From positions 2,677,526-2,741,525 of the forward strand of contig NC_052355.1 in the NCBI RefSeq assembly GCF_009727055.1: a stretch of DNA of 64,000 nt. The letters run 5' to 3'. A program made the position numbers and the translations under genes. The stretch comes from Benincasa hispida. Its lineage: Eukaryota > Streptophyta > Magnoliopsida > Cucurbitales > Cucurbitaceae. The notes under the pieces are model-generated. The model was not told the origin of the DNA. It made no database searches and saw only the letters and a program-made list of their open reading frames with translations. This document shows positions 12,112-23,813 of this stretch, piece after piece. How positions within the stretch are numbered: the first letter of the stretch is position 1; every line of letters begins with the position of its first letter.

Positions 12112-13474
12112 ATGAACTATTTAAACTTGGTTTTAAATGTTGTTGTGGCTCCTACTAACCAAGAACGAACAACCTTTGAGGAAGCAAAAAGTTGTGTTGA
12201 TGTAAGGGATTGGATTGAAGCTATGAATGAGGAAATGCATTCACTAAAAGTATATGACACTTGGTCTTTAGTTCCTCTCCCTAAGGGTTATAAACCAGTT
12301 GCCTCTATATGTGTTTTCAAACTTAAGGAAGGTGCATCCTGTGATAAAAAAACCTAGGTATAAAGCAAGGTTGGTTGCAAAGGGGTTCACTCAAAGGGAA
12401 GGGATAGACTACTAAGAGATTTTCTCTCCAGTTGTCAAACAAACCTCCATAAGACTTCTTTTATCCTTAGTTGCTCAAGGACAAGGTTTACTGACTCATG
12501 TATGTGGATGATATGTTACTGGCTGGTAGGTCCAAGGAAGATCTAACCCATGTTAAAAATCTCTTAAAAAATGAGTTTGATATGAAGGACTTGAGAGAAG
12601 CAAGCAAGGTCCTAGAAACTGAAATCCAAAGGAACAAAGAGGAGTCTGTTCTAAGTATCAATTACTCTAACTATTGTGAGAAGATCCTAAAAAGGATAAA
12701 TATGAGTGATGCTAAAACTGTGAGCTTACCTACTACTCAGCACTTCAAGTTATCCTCAACTAACTCTCCTAAAGATTTTGACCAAGAACATAAAAAACAG
12801 ATGACTGTCATACCTTATTGTCAGGCAGTCGGAAGCCTAATGTATTTAAGACTTCTACCAGATCTGATCTTTCATATTCAACTAGCCTTGTTAGTAGATA
12901 TATGTCTAGCCCTAGTAAGAGACACTAAGAGGCTACAAAATGGATCCTAAGGTACTTAGTTTGGTCTAAAAACTCAAGACTAGTCTATCAAAAGTCAGTT
13001 GAACCAAACTTGAAACTTTATGGATATGTGGATGCTGACTATGCTGGTGATTTGGACCAAAGGAGGTCCTTAACAGGTTACCTTTTCCTTTATGGTCCTA
13101 ATCTAATCAGCTGGAAAGCAACTGTACAACCTATAGCAGCCGTATCTACAACAAAAGCTGAATATATGACTTTAACAGAAGCAATTAAAGAGGCATTATG
13201 GCTTAAGGGATTGCTGAAAGACTTTGGAATAGATCAAATAGTGGTAAAACTCTACTGTGACAACCAAAGTGCTATCCATTTATCTTGAAATCCATAATAC
13301 CACACTAGAACTAAATACATTGATATAAACTATCATTTCATCAGAGACAAAGTTGAGACAGGGGAAATAGAAAAAGTTCACACACCAGACAATGCAGCTG
13401 ACTTGTTGACAAAGCCTATTTCAAAGCTCAAATTGGTCAGAAGATTGAAAGGAATTGGAGTCAAGGTGGAGAAT
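12112..13474 (+). pseudogene. Copia reverse transcriptase and RNase H remnant
   Basis: Decayed 3' part of a Ty1/copia polyprotein in several frames. The RT start has FEEAKSCVDVRDWIEAMNEE and LVPLPKGYKPV (12112-12357). After shifts comes the RT active-site phrase MYVDDMLLAG (12498), then MKDLREASKVLETEI and PYCQAVGSLMYL. RNase H follows (13010-13288) with YGYVDADYAGDLDQRRSLTGY, TKAEYMTL and the catalytic-type phrase YCDNQSAIHLS, then HTRTKYIDINYHFIRD and DNAADLLTKPISK up to about 13480. In-frame stops at about 12357, 12412 and 12948 and a deletion between the two RT parts make it non-functional. The end of the frame meets the polypurine tract and 3' LTR. Confidence 0.9.
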
Positions 13475-13815
13475 TTGTAGAAATTGTGACTCAAATACCT
13501 CAGTTACTTTTTGTTTATAACTAACGTTATGTTGTAACAGTTAGTTGCTATATGTTAAAAATACCGCTCATCAGAAAACAAAATAGAGTTGAGTTCAACA
13601 TTTTCTATCTTTCTATAAACAAACAAAAGTTGTAAGCAATCTTCTAAGTGAAAAAGAACCTGAATCTTCTTGTGGATGTAGGCATCTTGGCCGAACCATG
13701 TAAACCTGTGTGTTTCTTCTTCTTGTCTTCATCTTCTTCGTTCGATCGACTGTAATCTTTCTGCAAATCGCACTCAAAACAATCTTGTTTCAAATCGTAT
13801 TGAATTCTAGAGTAT
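13475..13815 (+). repeat. Copia 3' LTR of the RT remnant, right end uncertain
   Basis: The tract AAGGTGGAGAATT (13462-13474) is a typical copia polypurine tract, and TGTAGAAATTGTGACTC starts the LTR at 13475. The region includes a pyrimidine-rich stretch (13710-13745) typical of the LTR end. I could not place the terminal CA. It may end near 13815, where ATCGAGTA-rich sequence begins. Confidence 0.6.
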
Positions 13816-15544
13816 CGAGTTGGATCTTGCATCAATTTCATCTATTGAGTAGCTTTGAGTCAGTCATTTTTATATTCGAGTCGCATCGAGTAAAGATTAA
13901 GACTCATCGAGTAAGATCGAGTATCCTTTAGTATTAATCGAGTTCCATCAAGGATTGAATAGAAACTCGTCAAGAAAAGAAGGAAATTCGCATCGAACAT
14001 CGAGTATCTAGCATCGAGGATTTGACAGAGTGTTTCTCAGCCATTTCTTCATCTTCTCAGTGTTGATATTGAGTAATTGGGCCTAGAGAAGATTAAATAA
14101 CCTAACACCTCTTCTCTCTTTCTCCATTTTTTCTTCATTTTGTTTCCCTGTTCCGTTTCTTATTTTCATCTACATCTCTTTTCCTTCATTTTCCTTGTGT
14201 GCATATTTGAAATCACAACAAAAAATTTAAACGGAAGAAGTATAAAAGGAGATGGAAGAGGTGAAAATCATATTTTATTTTGCATTAGATTGAGTAATAA
14301 GTAAAATGAAAGGTGATGACTAAATGGAAAAAAAAAAAAAAAAAACCTAATAATATATATTTTTTAAACTAAAATAAACCTAAAAGAAACCTACATGTTT
14401 CCGCCCATTTAAATTTTTATTTCTTGAAGTGATTGTTGGTTACTTTTTATTTTTAAATTTTTTAAATTTAAAAGAAAAACAAAATCCATATGTTACAAAC
14501 TTAAGGCACCATGTGACCTCCTCTACAACTCCATGTGACTCTAATTGGCCAAATTTGATTAATAAGCTTCCAGGTCACATCAATTGGTATTTTTAAAAAA
14601 AAAAAAAAAAAATTGTTTCGACTATATCTTTTTCCTATCCACTCTGATTTGGGTGATTTAAGAAAGGTTGGAATCGTTGTTTTGAGTTCTATACTATGGA
14701 CAATTAAAAATTGAAAATTTTTTAGTAAAAAACTCAAGTTTGTAATGAACAAAACATTAATGATTTAATTAACTAAAATACAATTAATTTGAGATTAAGC
14801 GTCAAAAGGCCGATGAAAATCTTATCTAGCGATAGTACGTAATAGAAGTTAAAATTTTTTTATATTTTCAAATAATTTAAAATTTTGCTAAACTTGCTAT
14901 TATTTAATTTGAAATTGCTATGAGTGCAATTTCCCCCTTTTAATGTAATAAATAACATTTAATAACGTTTTATACAACATTAGTAAACTATAGTAGTTCG
15001 TGGAATTAATAATTTTTTACACGACACCAAAAATTAAAAAAAAAACATTATATAAGAAAGAGTTTTATTCCAATTTATAGTGGGGCAAAGTATATATTTT
15101 TATTTCAAAAGTAACTTACAATTATTGAAAATATACATTTAGCAACCAACACATATATCGCTATAAAATACAAATAGTGACACCTAGTGTGTCGCTAGTA
15201 TAAAATTTTACCAACATGCTCATGTTAGTAAATGATATATTTTAGTGACATTTAGTCAATACGTCGCTAAAACCATCACAATACCTATAATGACAAACAC
15301 TAAGATGATACATCTCTAATACATTTTATCATGGATATTTAGATGTTGTTTGTACGCTATTAATTGTGATTTTTCTTGTGATTGTTGTAGATAAGGTGAG
15401 AAAGATGTGGTTTGAAGGAGGAATAATTTTAGAAGGAAGAAACAAAAATCCAAAAGAAAGAAGAAAATGTTGATAGCCACAAATTGGAGTAAAACATGAC
15501 AAGGGGAAATCTCCTTTCAAGACCACATACTAAAAAACCATCAA
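13816..15544. other. Intergenic, AT-rich, upstream of the SDR gene
   Basis: No gene is supported. 13800-14000 has ATCGAGTA words shared with 9420-9560. 14100-14160 is pyrimidine-rich. There are poly-A runs at 14325-14345 and 14596-14612. At 15150-15290, words such as AGTGACATTTAGT and GTCGCTAAAA recur in opposite senses (TGTCGCTAGTA, CGTCGCTAAAA), which may be the decayed end of a small DNA transposon, but no clean terminal repeat was found. Confidence 0.5.
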
Positions 15545-15551
15545 TATATAA
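15545..15551 (+). promoter_or_regulatory. Candidate TATA box of the SDR gene
   Basis: TATATAA lies 58 bp upstream of the ATG. With transcription starting about 30 bp downstream, the 5' leader would be short (about 30 nt). AT-rich flanks make chance matches likely. Confidence 0.35.
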
Positions 15552-15608
15552 CATAGAAAAACATTCATAATTTCATCAACTTGAACAATCATATGAACTC
15601 AAACACTT

Positions 15609-18600
15609 ATGGAGGTTTCAAAGAAGGTTTTGGTAACGGGTGTGAGCAAAGGGTTGGGAAGAGCTTTAGCTTTGGAGTTGGCTACCCACAACCACACAAT
15701 AATTGGTTGTTCACGTAGCCAACTTAAACTTGACTCTCTTCAAGCTGAGCTTTCTAAATTATCTCCCAATAATCATCATTTGCTTATCAACGTTGATGTG
15801 GTAAATTTGTAAGCCTCTACTTCTATGGATTATTTTCAATTGTTTTTCGAAGAAAATTCATCACAAGTATTGTTTTTTATCGTGTTGTAGACATCGAATA
15901 GCAGCGTTAAAAAGTTCGCACAGCTTGTTGCTGAAAACAATCTTGTCCCGGACATTATTGGTATTTCACTCTCTTCTTCTTCTATGTAATTTATTTTTGG
16001 GCAAATTTTAAAAACCATCTCTAAAATATGGTGGTAGTTGCAATTACATGCTCAAACATACAATAGTTGAAGAAATCGGACTCTCGAGCTTATAATAGTT
16101 GTAGAAATTAGATCTCCAAATGATAAAAATTGAACCCTCAAACATATACAATGGTTACAACTTCTACAATAACATAAGGTTGTCCCTGTAAATCAACACA
16201 GATCCTTTGATTAGCATACTTCTCAAGAAAATTTCCAGAAGATCATCCAACATAGAATTTCTTCAAGCTAGAAACACTTAAAACATTAGAGTTCCTTGTT
16301 ACTATCAGTAGTAGCTCGTCTTTTTTAACATTCATATCCTTATGATCTCTTTCATCTAGATGTGATCTTGATTCATTCATGTACCCTTTCTAAACTCGGA
16401 TATCACACAAAATCAATATGATAGTTCAAGAACGTTTATAAAGCATTGTCCTAAAAACAATTATTAATTGTGCACGAGTACCAATTAGACTATAACCAAC
16501 ATTTCAACCATATAGAACAAATAATTTCGATAGAACAATAACTTCAAACTACTTGGATCTAGCAAAACTTTTTAGATACTTGATCTTAACTTAAGTCGAT
16601 TGAAAAAATAAAACTAGAGCTATATGTTAAATTTGTAGATGAAATATCATCCCTTTTGATGTCTCAAACCCATTGAAATATTTGAACAATGAAATTAATG
16701 TACATATATTAAATCTAACTTGGATCGGATATATTGAACATTTATAAGATGTTATTTTGAAGAGAAATATAATAGAAAGTAATTGATTTATGGGGTTTAT
16801 GGACAGTGAATAATGCAGCTTTGGCAAGTAGAAAAAGTAAGATATGGGAGATTGAGGATGAAGAAGTTGATAATGTGATTGATACAAATGTGAAAGGGAT
16901 AATAAATGTTATGCGTCACTTTATTCCTCTATTGATTCACAACAAGCAAGGCGTCATCATTAATATGTCATCAAATGCAGGAAGAGAGGCATTTGGAGAA
17001 GTAACTCTAATTCCATCCATCTCTATTAATATCCAATTATATATCTTATTTCTCATCATTTTAGCCACTTACTATCATTTCTTTTTATCTTTTTCTTTCA
17101 TTGCTAACATTTTTCTTCTTCTTTCATGGTCTATCTTACAAAGGCAAGGTTTGAAGTTCTTTCAAGTTGTTTTGAGTTTGTTGCAAATATAGTAGTCAGG
17201 TTTAAAGTATTATCAGATATGGCACAATGTAAAAGAATTTATAGATATAGTAAAATTTAGATTCAATATTCAGAGTGATTTTGAAATGAGTAAAATTATT
17301 TTTGTCATTTTCACCCGTTTTTTAATGATATGAAAATCAAGTGCAATTAAAAGTGTAAAATTAAATATTTTAAGTTAACTATAAGTTATTAAAGGCATAT
17401 TTTAGAGTGATTTTGAACACGATAAAAGTGATTTTAACTATTTCAAAATCACTCTCAAACATTCACTATACATTCTACTCTAATATTTAATATTTTGGAT
17501 CCATTTCTAAAATTTGGTGCATGTTCTTTTGAAGATATTCAATTCCATTATTTATGTCTTTGATTGGCCTTTTTAAGTTAAATCATTTCTCTTGCTAAAG
17601 GTTAAAATAATACATAATTTCAAAATGTAATTTTTAAAAAATTGTATATTGTTAATATAAAAATACTTTAATAGGTCCATTTTTCTAATAACAACATGAA
17701 ATTTAAGTGTCAGCAAATTACTACAGCTTATTTATGCTATGTGAAATGAGTATTTAAAAAAAAAAATTAATTTGATTGTTGTTGTATATGCATGTGTGTG
17801 TATATATATATATACACATGGTTCATATGATCAAATATATGAAGCATTCTCAACATAATTAACATGGTATATGTCAATACTATCGGATAATATAGGGTTT
17901 AGCCATCTCAAAAATCAATATATTATTAATAAAATAGATGAAGCCTCTTTTGGATACACCATTATTCCATAGGATCTTTCTTCTTCTTCTTTTAATTTTT
18001 TGTACTCAATACCCATTTGAATTTTATGAGCTCTGAAACCAAATTAAAATAATATGAGATTATATCACAAAACTAGTTTAACTATGAGATGTGTCATTGA
18101 TTTTTTTTCATGTGGGATCATCGACGAGACGTTCCTTCGTCGAAATTTTTCGTTTTTCGTGTTTCTTTCTTTCTTTCTTTTTTTTGGTTGATTTAAAGTT
18201 GAATAATAGTTGTTGTATTGTGCAGTATGCACTATATTGTGCATCAAAATGGGCAGTGGAGGGATTAAGCAAATGTGTAGCAAAAGAATTGGTGGAAGAA
18301 TTAGCAATGGTGAGTTTGGATCCTGGAGTAATATACACAGACATGCTTGCCTTATGTATGGGTGATGATATGGCTTCACAATTTCAGTCACCTGAGGAAT
18401 GGTATATGACATATCTTTATTCTAACTTTTTTATTTGTTTTTTTTTTTTTATTCTATTTTCTTCACATATCTTTCCTTCTCAAATATATTTTATATTTCA
18501 AAAAATTGAAACCTCACTATTAATTTTATTTATATTTTATTACCTTATACTTTACTAATAATAAACTTGTGTTTGGACGTGAGTTGGTTATTATATTAGT

Positions 18601-19275
18601 AAGTTATAATAATTTTAAGGAAATTATTTCAAATGGTAAAGCTGTTGAAAATATTTACAGGATATAATAAAATTTTAGCACTATCAAGGATTGACACTGA
18701 TAGACACTGATTGTTTTAAAATTTTGCTATATTTTGTAAATATTTTGTTTTAGTTTTCTATATTTAAAAATGGCCCTAATCTTTATGTTATATTAAACTC
18801 AAACTATTTTAGTTTGGGTTATAATAGTCTGTGTATTTGGACTAAAATTTAAAGAATAGTTAAAAATAGCTATTGTACTTATTTCACTGTAAGTTGAGTA
18901 ACAAAAATATGATGTTAAGAATGTTTAAAGACTATCTAAAACTGCATTATGTTCGAGATTTTTTTTTTTTTTTTTTGAGATTATGTGGGGTGGGAGAGTC
19001 GAATCTCTAATTTTGAAATTAATAATATAAATATTATGTCAATTGAGTTATGCTTATTTTAGTATACTGAATAATCCTACATTAGAATGGAGTAGCTTCT
19101 ATTTGTATGTTACGTGTTTTAAGGTTTTTATTTAGAGTATTATTCTTAGTTTTAATGTAAAATTAAGAGAATTGAATTTTTTTCTATTATATGATGATGT
19201 AGGGCTTTGAAAGCGGCAACAATAATTCTTGGTATTACCACATCAGACAATGGGGCATCTCTTACAATTAACTGA
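15609..19275 (+). CDS. Short-chain dehydrogenase/reductase, pterin aldehyde reductase-like (five exons)
   Basis: My exon model is 15609-15800, 15891-15960, 16807-17000, 18226-18401 and 19203-19275. All introns are GT-AG. The phases join cleanly to 705 nt, or 234 residues, the usual size for this small plant SDR. Seen: the N-terminal cofactor motif TGVSKGLG (residues 10-17), VNNAA at 88-92 (usually NNAG), the catalytic Asn in DTNVKG (115), the Ser in INMSS (142/143), and YCASK as the catalytic Tyr156 and Lys160. DPGVIYTDM follows, and the protein ends SDNGASLTIN. It would reduce a carbonyl using NADPH. The closest family I know is plant NADPH-dependent pterin aldehyde reductase (Arabidopsis At1g10310 type), a cytosolic folate-salvage enzyme that returns pterin aldehydes to pterin alcohols. 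That assignment is by overall resemblance, and the substrate is inferred. The ATG chosen is the first in frame, just ahead of the beta strand leading to TGxxxGxG. No signal peptide or membrane segment is seen. Intron 2 (846 bp) and intron 3 (1225 bp) are long. The gene looks intact despite dense transposon surroundings. Confidence 0.9.
16050..16165. repeat. Degenerate tandem repeat in intron 2 of the SDR gene
   Basis: About three imperfect units of roughly 33-35 bp follow each other, sharing words such as ATACAATAGTTG, ATAATAGTTGTAGAAAT and ATACAATGGTTACAAC. The rest of intron 2 shows nothing recognisable. Confidence 0.4.
18959..19058 (-). mobile_element. tRNA-derived SINE, antisense, inside intron 4 of the SDR gene
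   Basis: Read on the minus strand, a tRNA-like head contains AAGCATAACTCAATTGACATA (box A region, about 19040-19057). Next are GAGATTCGACTCTCCCACCCC (box B region, about 18990-19010), then CACATAATCTC and an A tail (the T run 18959-18976). A closely matching head lies at 19594 on the other strand. It is short, with little or no non-tRNA body. The long T run sits upstream of the exon 5 acceptor but 140 bp away. Confidence 0.7.
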
Positions 19276-19350
19276 TGTACTGTTGTACAAACTATTTCAA
19301 ATTTGGTCTTTATTGGAGCTTGATAGTTTTTTGTTTAAAAAAAATCCACC

Positions 19351-19356
19351 AATAAA
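19351..19356 (+). terminator. Candidate polyadenylation signal of the SDR gene
   Basis: AATAAA lies 76 bp after the stop codon in a T/A-rich context, a reasonable distance for a plant 3' untranslated region. Confidence 0.4.
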
Positions 19357-19593
19357 ATTTTAATTCTCACTTTTCATTTAAATAACTATTATTATAATTA
19401 TTCTTGTTGTTCATAGACATATATATTAAATGGAAAAAGCCTAAACAATGTTGGGAAAACCATTTTTGATTGTTAAACAATTGTCGCGATAAACATTAGG
19501 ATAGCCTGTAGAGATGTTACTATTGTTTGATGCCACATTGGTAGCATTTATATGTTCAACTATGTACGCCTAAACATAATTACATGTTTGCTA

Positions 19594-19700
19594 ACAATAG
19601 CATGGCTCAATTGGTATAGTGTTTGTACTATCAACCTTGAGGTCTAATATTCGATTCTCCCACCCCACATTTTAATTACAATACTTTTTTTAAAAAAAAA
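19594..19700 (+). mobile_element. tRNA-derived SINE, sense, downstream of the SDR gene
   Basis: The tRNA-like head reads TAGCATGGCTCAATTGGTAT (box A) and TATTCGATTCTCCCACCCC (box B at about 19648-19660). It is followed by CACATTTTAATT and a T/A run ending near 19700. Box spacing is about 40 bp, as in a tRNA promoter. It is the same family as the antisense copy at 18959-19058. It is not a functional tRNA gene: there is no acceptor-stem pairing or intact anticodon arm that I can draw. Confidence 0.7.
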
Positions 19701-19819
19701 CCATAGTTCGGGGTATCCCTAAAATCATGAACCAAAACTAGAAAATTTGCATAAAGTGTTTAATCGTGTAAATACAAGAACTCTAGGTTCAAATATTAAG
19801 ATTGACAATTTTGAATATG

Positions 19820-20115
19820 AAAACAAGAAAACATGAGTGGAAGTATCTAATTGGTTCCAATAACATGGTTACACATTCTTCTTGTCTTTGCTGACTTGTC
19901 CTTACCCTTACTTGAAAAATATATCATAATAAAGGGTGAGTGTAAAAAATTCTCAGTAAGTAACCCACTATCGGGATCAAGCTATGCATGCAACATACTA
20001 GTGGGACATGCAAATGCCATCTAGTCATGGATGATTATACCAATGAATAATTGAACCCACCCAATCATTGGTGAGGTGTACCCATAAATTTGGTGAATCT
20101 TGTTAGAACAATGAT
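19820..20115 (-). repeat. Dispersed repeat (family M), left inverted copy
   Basis: Its reverse complement resembles 23500-23760. Paired landmarks are CTCAGTAAGTAACCCACTA (19952-19970) against TAGTGGGATTATTTACTGAG (about 23594), and GTGGAAGTATCTAATTGG (19838-19855) against CCAATCAAATATGCTTCCAC (about 23683). The two copies face each other across the copia fragment at 20600-23221. A third copy lies at 37900-38410. It has no coding content. Confidence 0.6.
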
Positions 20116-20602
20116 ATTGTCTTCATAAATTTATTTAAGACTCTGGATTCTGCTAAAATTTTATATCTGTGGGTACTTGTCTCAATGTTGTTCTTCAAGA
20201 TGCCAACTCTGCAAAATATTTCTTTTCTTATTTAAATTATTCTGCAGAATATTATCTTTGAGATGTTATCCTTTTTGGTGAATTATCGATTATATTTGGA
20301 GATATTTTTCATTTTTTCGTTGTGTTATTTAAGCACATGAAATCTTTGTGCTAGGGTTATCACACATATTATTTTGTTAAATCATTGATTGAGTTTAACA
20401 GACTTCTTTTTGCATTGTGTTAAATTGAAAAAGAAGGATTTGTTCTTTGCTCATGGGATGTGTTCTTCGCATTGTTCTAATAGTGAACGTTTCCATATTA
20501 TAAAGTTTTGTTCGGCCTAAGACAAAGGATGTCGAGAAGGATTTCTCAACCCTAGGGAAATATTGTGTCATCGAGAATGGAGTTTTCAAGACTTGGGGCA
20601 AT
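20116..20602. other. Unassigned sequence between the family M repeat and the copia fragment
   Basis: AT-rich, no gene supported. The short frame 20395-20601 on the minus strand does not resemble a domain I know. The copia integrase homology breaks off near 20640-20700, so the edge of the truncated element lies in or near this stretch. Confidence 0.3.
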
Positions 20603-22536
20603 CTAAATTCTCATATGAAGGGAGTTCACAAGCAGAAGGAAAGATATCTCCAAGTAGAAGGAACTTCTATTAATAAGATAACAATCTGTTTGGGCAGCTT
20701 CCCCCCAAAATTTCAAGGGTAATGAAGCATTTGTCAAGAGACATCTTGTACGCTTCATAATTGTTTTGTTGAACCTCTCAGCTAAACCATTCTGCTGAGG
20801 AGTGTACGTAACAGTGAAATGCCTCGTAATTCCCTCAGATTTGCAAAATTTATCAAATTTGTGATTCAAAAATTCTAAACTATTGTCTGTCCTCAGATAT
20901 TTTACCTTCCTGCCTGCCTGGTTCTCAACCTGCTTTTTCCATTCAAGAAATTTCTCAAAAGCTTCATCCTTCTGTTTTAGTGGATACATCCACACCTTTC
21001 TTGAAAAATCATCAATGATTAACATAAAGTATCTCGAACCTCCCATAGAAGGTACCTTTGTAGGACCTCACAAATCTGAATGAATATAATCTAAAATTCC
21101 TTCAGTAGAATGCTTCCCTTTCCCAAACTTCACTCTGGTAGACTTTCCCATTATGCAATGTTCACAAAATGGGAGTTCAATGTCTTTAACTCCTCCAAGC
21201 AAACCTTATTGTGAAAGAGCTTGTAGACCTCTTTCCCTCACATGAGCCAATCTGTTATGCCATAACATAGATTTATCTGTTTTTTTCCCAGATGCAATAG
21301 CAGCACTACCTGAAATTGCAGTACCTTCCAACACATAAAGACCATTCCTCAAAGTACCTTCCAACACATAAAAGACCATTCCTCAAGGTCCCCTTCAGCT
21401 TGACCAAAGAACCCTTGATAACCTTCAGAATTCCATTATCAGATTTATAAGAATAACCTGTTCTATCTAATTCGCCCAGAGAAATTAGATTTCATTTGAG
21501 TTCTGGAACATACCTTACATTTGTAATAATTCTGATCATACCATCATGTGTTGCAATTCGAACTGACCCAATTTCTTTTACATTACAAGCACCATTATCA
21601 CCAAGCAGAACTGATCCCCCATCATTTTCTTGAAATTCAATCAAGAAATCCCGATTAGGAGTCATGTGAAATGTGCACTCTGAATCTATGATCCAAGCAT
21701 TCTGAATGTCCCTGCTGGACACCATCAAAACCTCTGCTGAATCATACCCATCAGTAATATTTGCTACACTAGAATCCCCTGTATGCTTGCTACTTGATGC
21801 TTTCTTGCTCTTATTCAAAGGGCAATTCTTTCTAAAGTGTCATTCTTTATGACATAAGAAACACTTTTTGCTTTTCCCCTTTTATTTTGACCTGGATCTC
21901 GACTCTTTTCCTTTTCCGTTCTTTTTCTCATTTCTGCCTCTGGCCATGAGTAACTCTCCATCCTTGCGTTCCTTTTTAATCTCGAGATTTCTCGTTCTCA
22001 AGACATCCAACACTATATCCATGGACAATGAATCCCGTCCATATTTAATAGTTGCCTTAACTTCTCGATACGATTCTGGCAAAGAATTCAGAAGAATAAC
22101 TGCTTGATTTTCATCTGCCATCTTCTCACATGTTATTGAGATCAACTATAATCTTCTGAAATTCATCTAGGTTCTCTTCTAAGCCTTTACTTGAGTCCAT
22201 CTTATATCCAAAGAATTTTTCCTTTAGATATAATTTATTTGGCAAGGACTTAGTCAAATAAAGATTTTCCAATTTCTTCCACAACTCCGCTATAGTAGTG
22301 GCCTCATCTACTAGCCTAAGCACTCCATCTGACAGATACAGAATTATTGTTGAATAGGCCATCTCATCCATATCCTTTTTTTCGGCTTCTGTAATTGTTG
22401 GTGGAAGGTTATCTTCGTCTAAGATTTTTGCTACCTTTTGTTGTACCAGAATAGCCTTAATCTTTTTCCTCCATAACCCGAAATCACCTTTCCCATCAAA
22501 TTTAACAACTTTGAATCGTGTAGACATCGAAGCCAT
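20603..22536 (-). pseudogene. Copia gag, protease and N-terminal integrase (5' half of an element)
   Basis: Reading leftward from the start at 22536, gag opens MASMSTRFKVVKFDGKGDF and GLWRKKIKAIL, a UBN2-type gag (22126-22536), continuing in a shifted frame at 21882-22145. The protease (21492-21818) has WIIDSECTFHM, where the catalytic D-S-G/A is D-S-E. The GAG pre-integrase part (about 21050-21480) has HxxxxH/CxxC remnants (FCEHC). The integrase core (20603-21046) has IDDFSRKVWMYPL, YLRTDNSLEF and QQNGLAERFNKT, so the D-D-E residues look present. RT, RNase H and the 3' LTR are missing, because the homology ends in the integrase near 20650. The gag frame starts about 100 bp after the primer binding site, as expected. 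Confidence 0.9.
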
Positions 22537-22629
22537 CCGTCAAATTAAATCCAACAAAAAAAAAAAAAAAAAACTGAACAAAGAATATGTCAGCACACAC
22601 TACCGCACAACCTCTTTGGATCAACTAGA

Positions 22630-22641
22630 GCTCTGATACCA
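22630..22641 (-). promoter_or_regulatory. Primer binding site, initiator tRNA-Met type
   Basis: The minus strand reads TGGTATCAGAGC, the standard complement to the 3' end of plant initiator tRNA-Met used by copia elements, two bases from the LTR edge. It is intact. Confidence 0.85.
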
Positions 22642-22643
22642 CT

Positions 22644-23221
22644 TGTGAGAGTTTCTGAACCTAACTTAGATGGCCAAACAGAATGCAAACAATCGGCAGA
22701 AATAAAACGAAAGCAGTAAAGAACACCAAGATATATAGTGGTTCGACCAGATTGGTCTACATCCACTTTGAGAATCAGCTTGAATAAATTTATTAATGAG
22801 CAATAAAGGAATTTTACAAATTACAGATAATTAATAAATTCACCAATCTGTAATTTCAGTATCCACTGATATCGAGAGAGATCCGCACACAACGTCGCCT
22901 CTGACAACTGAGAACAACCCGTTGCAAAACAACCAAAATAAATGGGTTACCCGTCTCTGACGGGCGAACCACGTATAGACTCGTGAGAAAGGGATATTAC
23001 AAAAATGCCACTGCTCATTATTTACAAGAATGCCACTGGGCCTTTAAATTTCCAAAAAACCCAATAAACTACTTTGTTCGGCATCGAGGATTCTAACGTG
23101 CATGGTTAATTTTGGTTTCACCCCAAAAGGCCTCATACCAATGGAGATGGTCATTCTCACTTATATACCCATGATCCTCCTCGTATCTAACCAATGTGGG
23201 ACTTTGAACGCATTCCCAACA
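22644..23221 (-). mobile_element. Copia 5' LTR (family N)
   Basis: On the minus strand it starts TGTTGGGAATGCGTTCAAAG at 23221 and ends two bases before the primer binding site, about 578 bp long. It belongs to the gag-protease-integrase remnant to its left. No second LTR of this family is in the window, so the element is truncated and its age cannot be judged from LTR divergence. Confidence 0.8.
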
Positions 23222-23778
23222 GTTGAAGTGTATGTGTGCATGATTATATTGAGTTATGTACCATGATTTATGATGTGAATGTTATTGATGATATGTTAAA
23301 AGTTACGTTAAGTAGTTGTCAGATTATCCTCCTAATAGTACTATGTTACAGCTCTGTGGACTGACGGGTTCACTATTATGTTACAACTCTGTGGACAGAC
23401 AGGTTCACTAATATGTTACAGTTCTATAGACTGACGAGTTCATTTTTATATTATTATGTGAGTCTTTAGGCCACCAAATTTTTGTTAAGACGGGTTAAAC
23501 CGTTCACTAGATGACCATCCATGAATGGTTGAATTATGCATGTTCTACTATCATGTTGAATTTATTAGACATAAATGTATAGTCTGACACCGGTAGTGGG
23601 ATTATTTACTGAGTACTTTTGTATTGAAAAGGTAAGGAAAAACCGATGAATGAGGAGAAGATTCTACAATCGTGCCATTGGGACCAATCAAATATGCTTC
23701 CACTAATTTTTCATTTTTTAAATTTTTATGTTTTAACTTAGAGTTCTAGTATTTACACTATAAAAAATTCTTATTTCA

Positions 23779-23782
<4 letters not shown>
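23222..23782 (+). repeat. Dispersed repeat (family M), right inverted copy with minisatellite
   Basis: Three tandem units of about 43 bp lie at 23337-23440, each containing TATGTTACAGCTCTGTGGAC or a close variant and then GACGGGTTCA. Next come ATGACCATCCATGAATGG and the TAGTGGGATTATTTACTGAG segment shared with 19952-19970 in reverse. No protein is encoded. Confidence 0.65.

Positions 23783-23813
<31 letters not shown>

Noticed and set aside
17001..17192. Extension of SDR exon 3 through the open frame to 17192
   Set aside because: The GT donor at 17001 joins in phase to YALYCASKW at 18226. The read-through part is hydrophobic low-complexity intron sequence.
18959..19700. Two functional tRNA genes from box A/B-like sequences
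   Set aside because: No closed acceptor stem or clean anticodon arm could be drawn, and both have A/T tails, so a SINE fits better.
22126..22536. Host gene for a gag-like protein
   Set aside because: It is adjacent to a tRNA-Met primer site and LTR and continues into protease and integrase, so it is copia gag.
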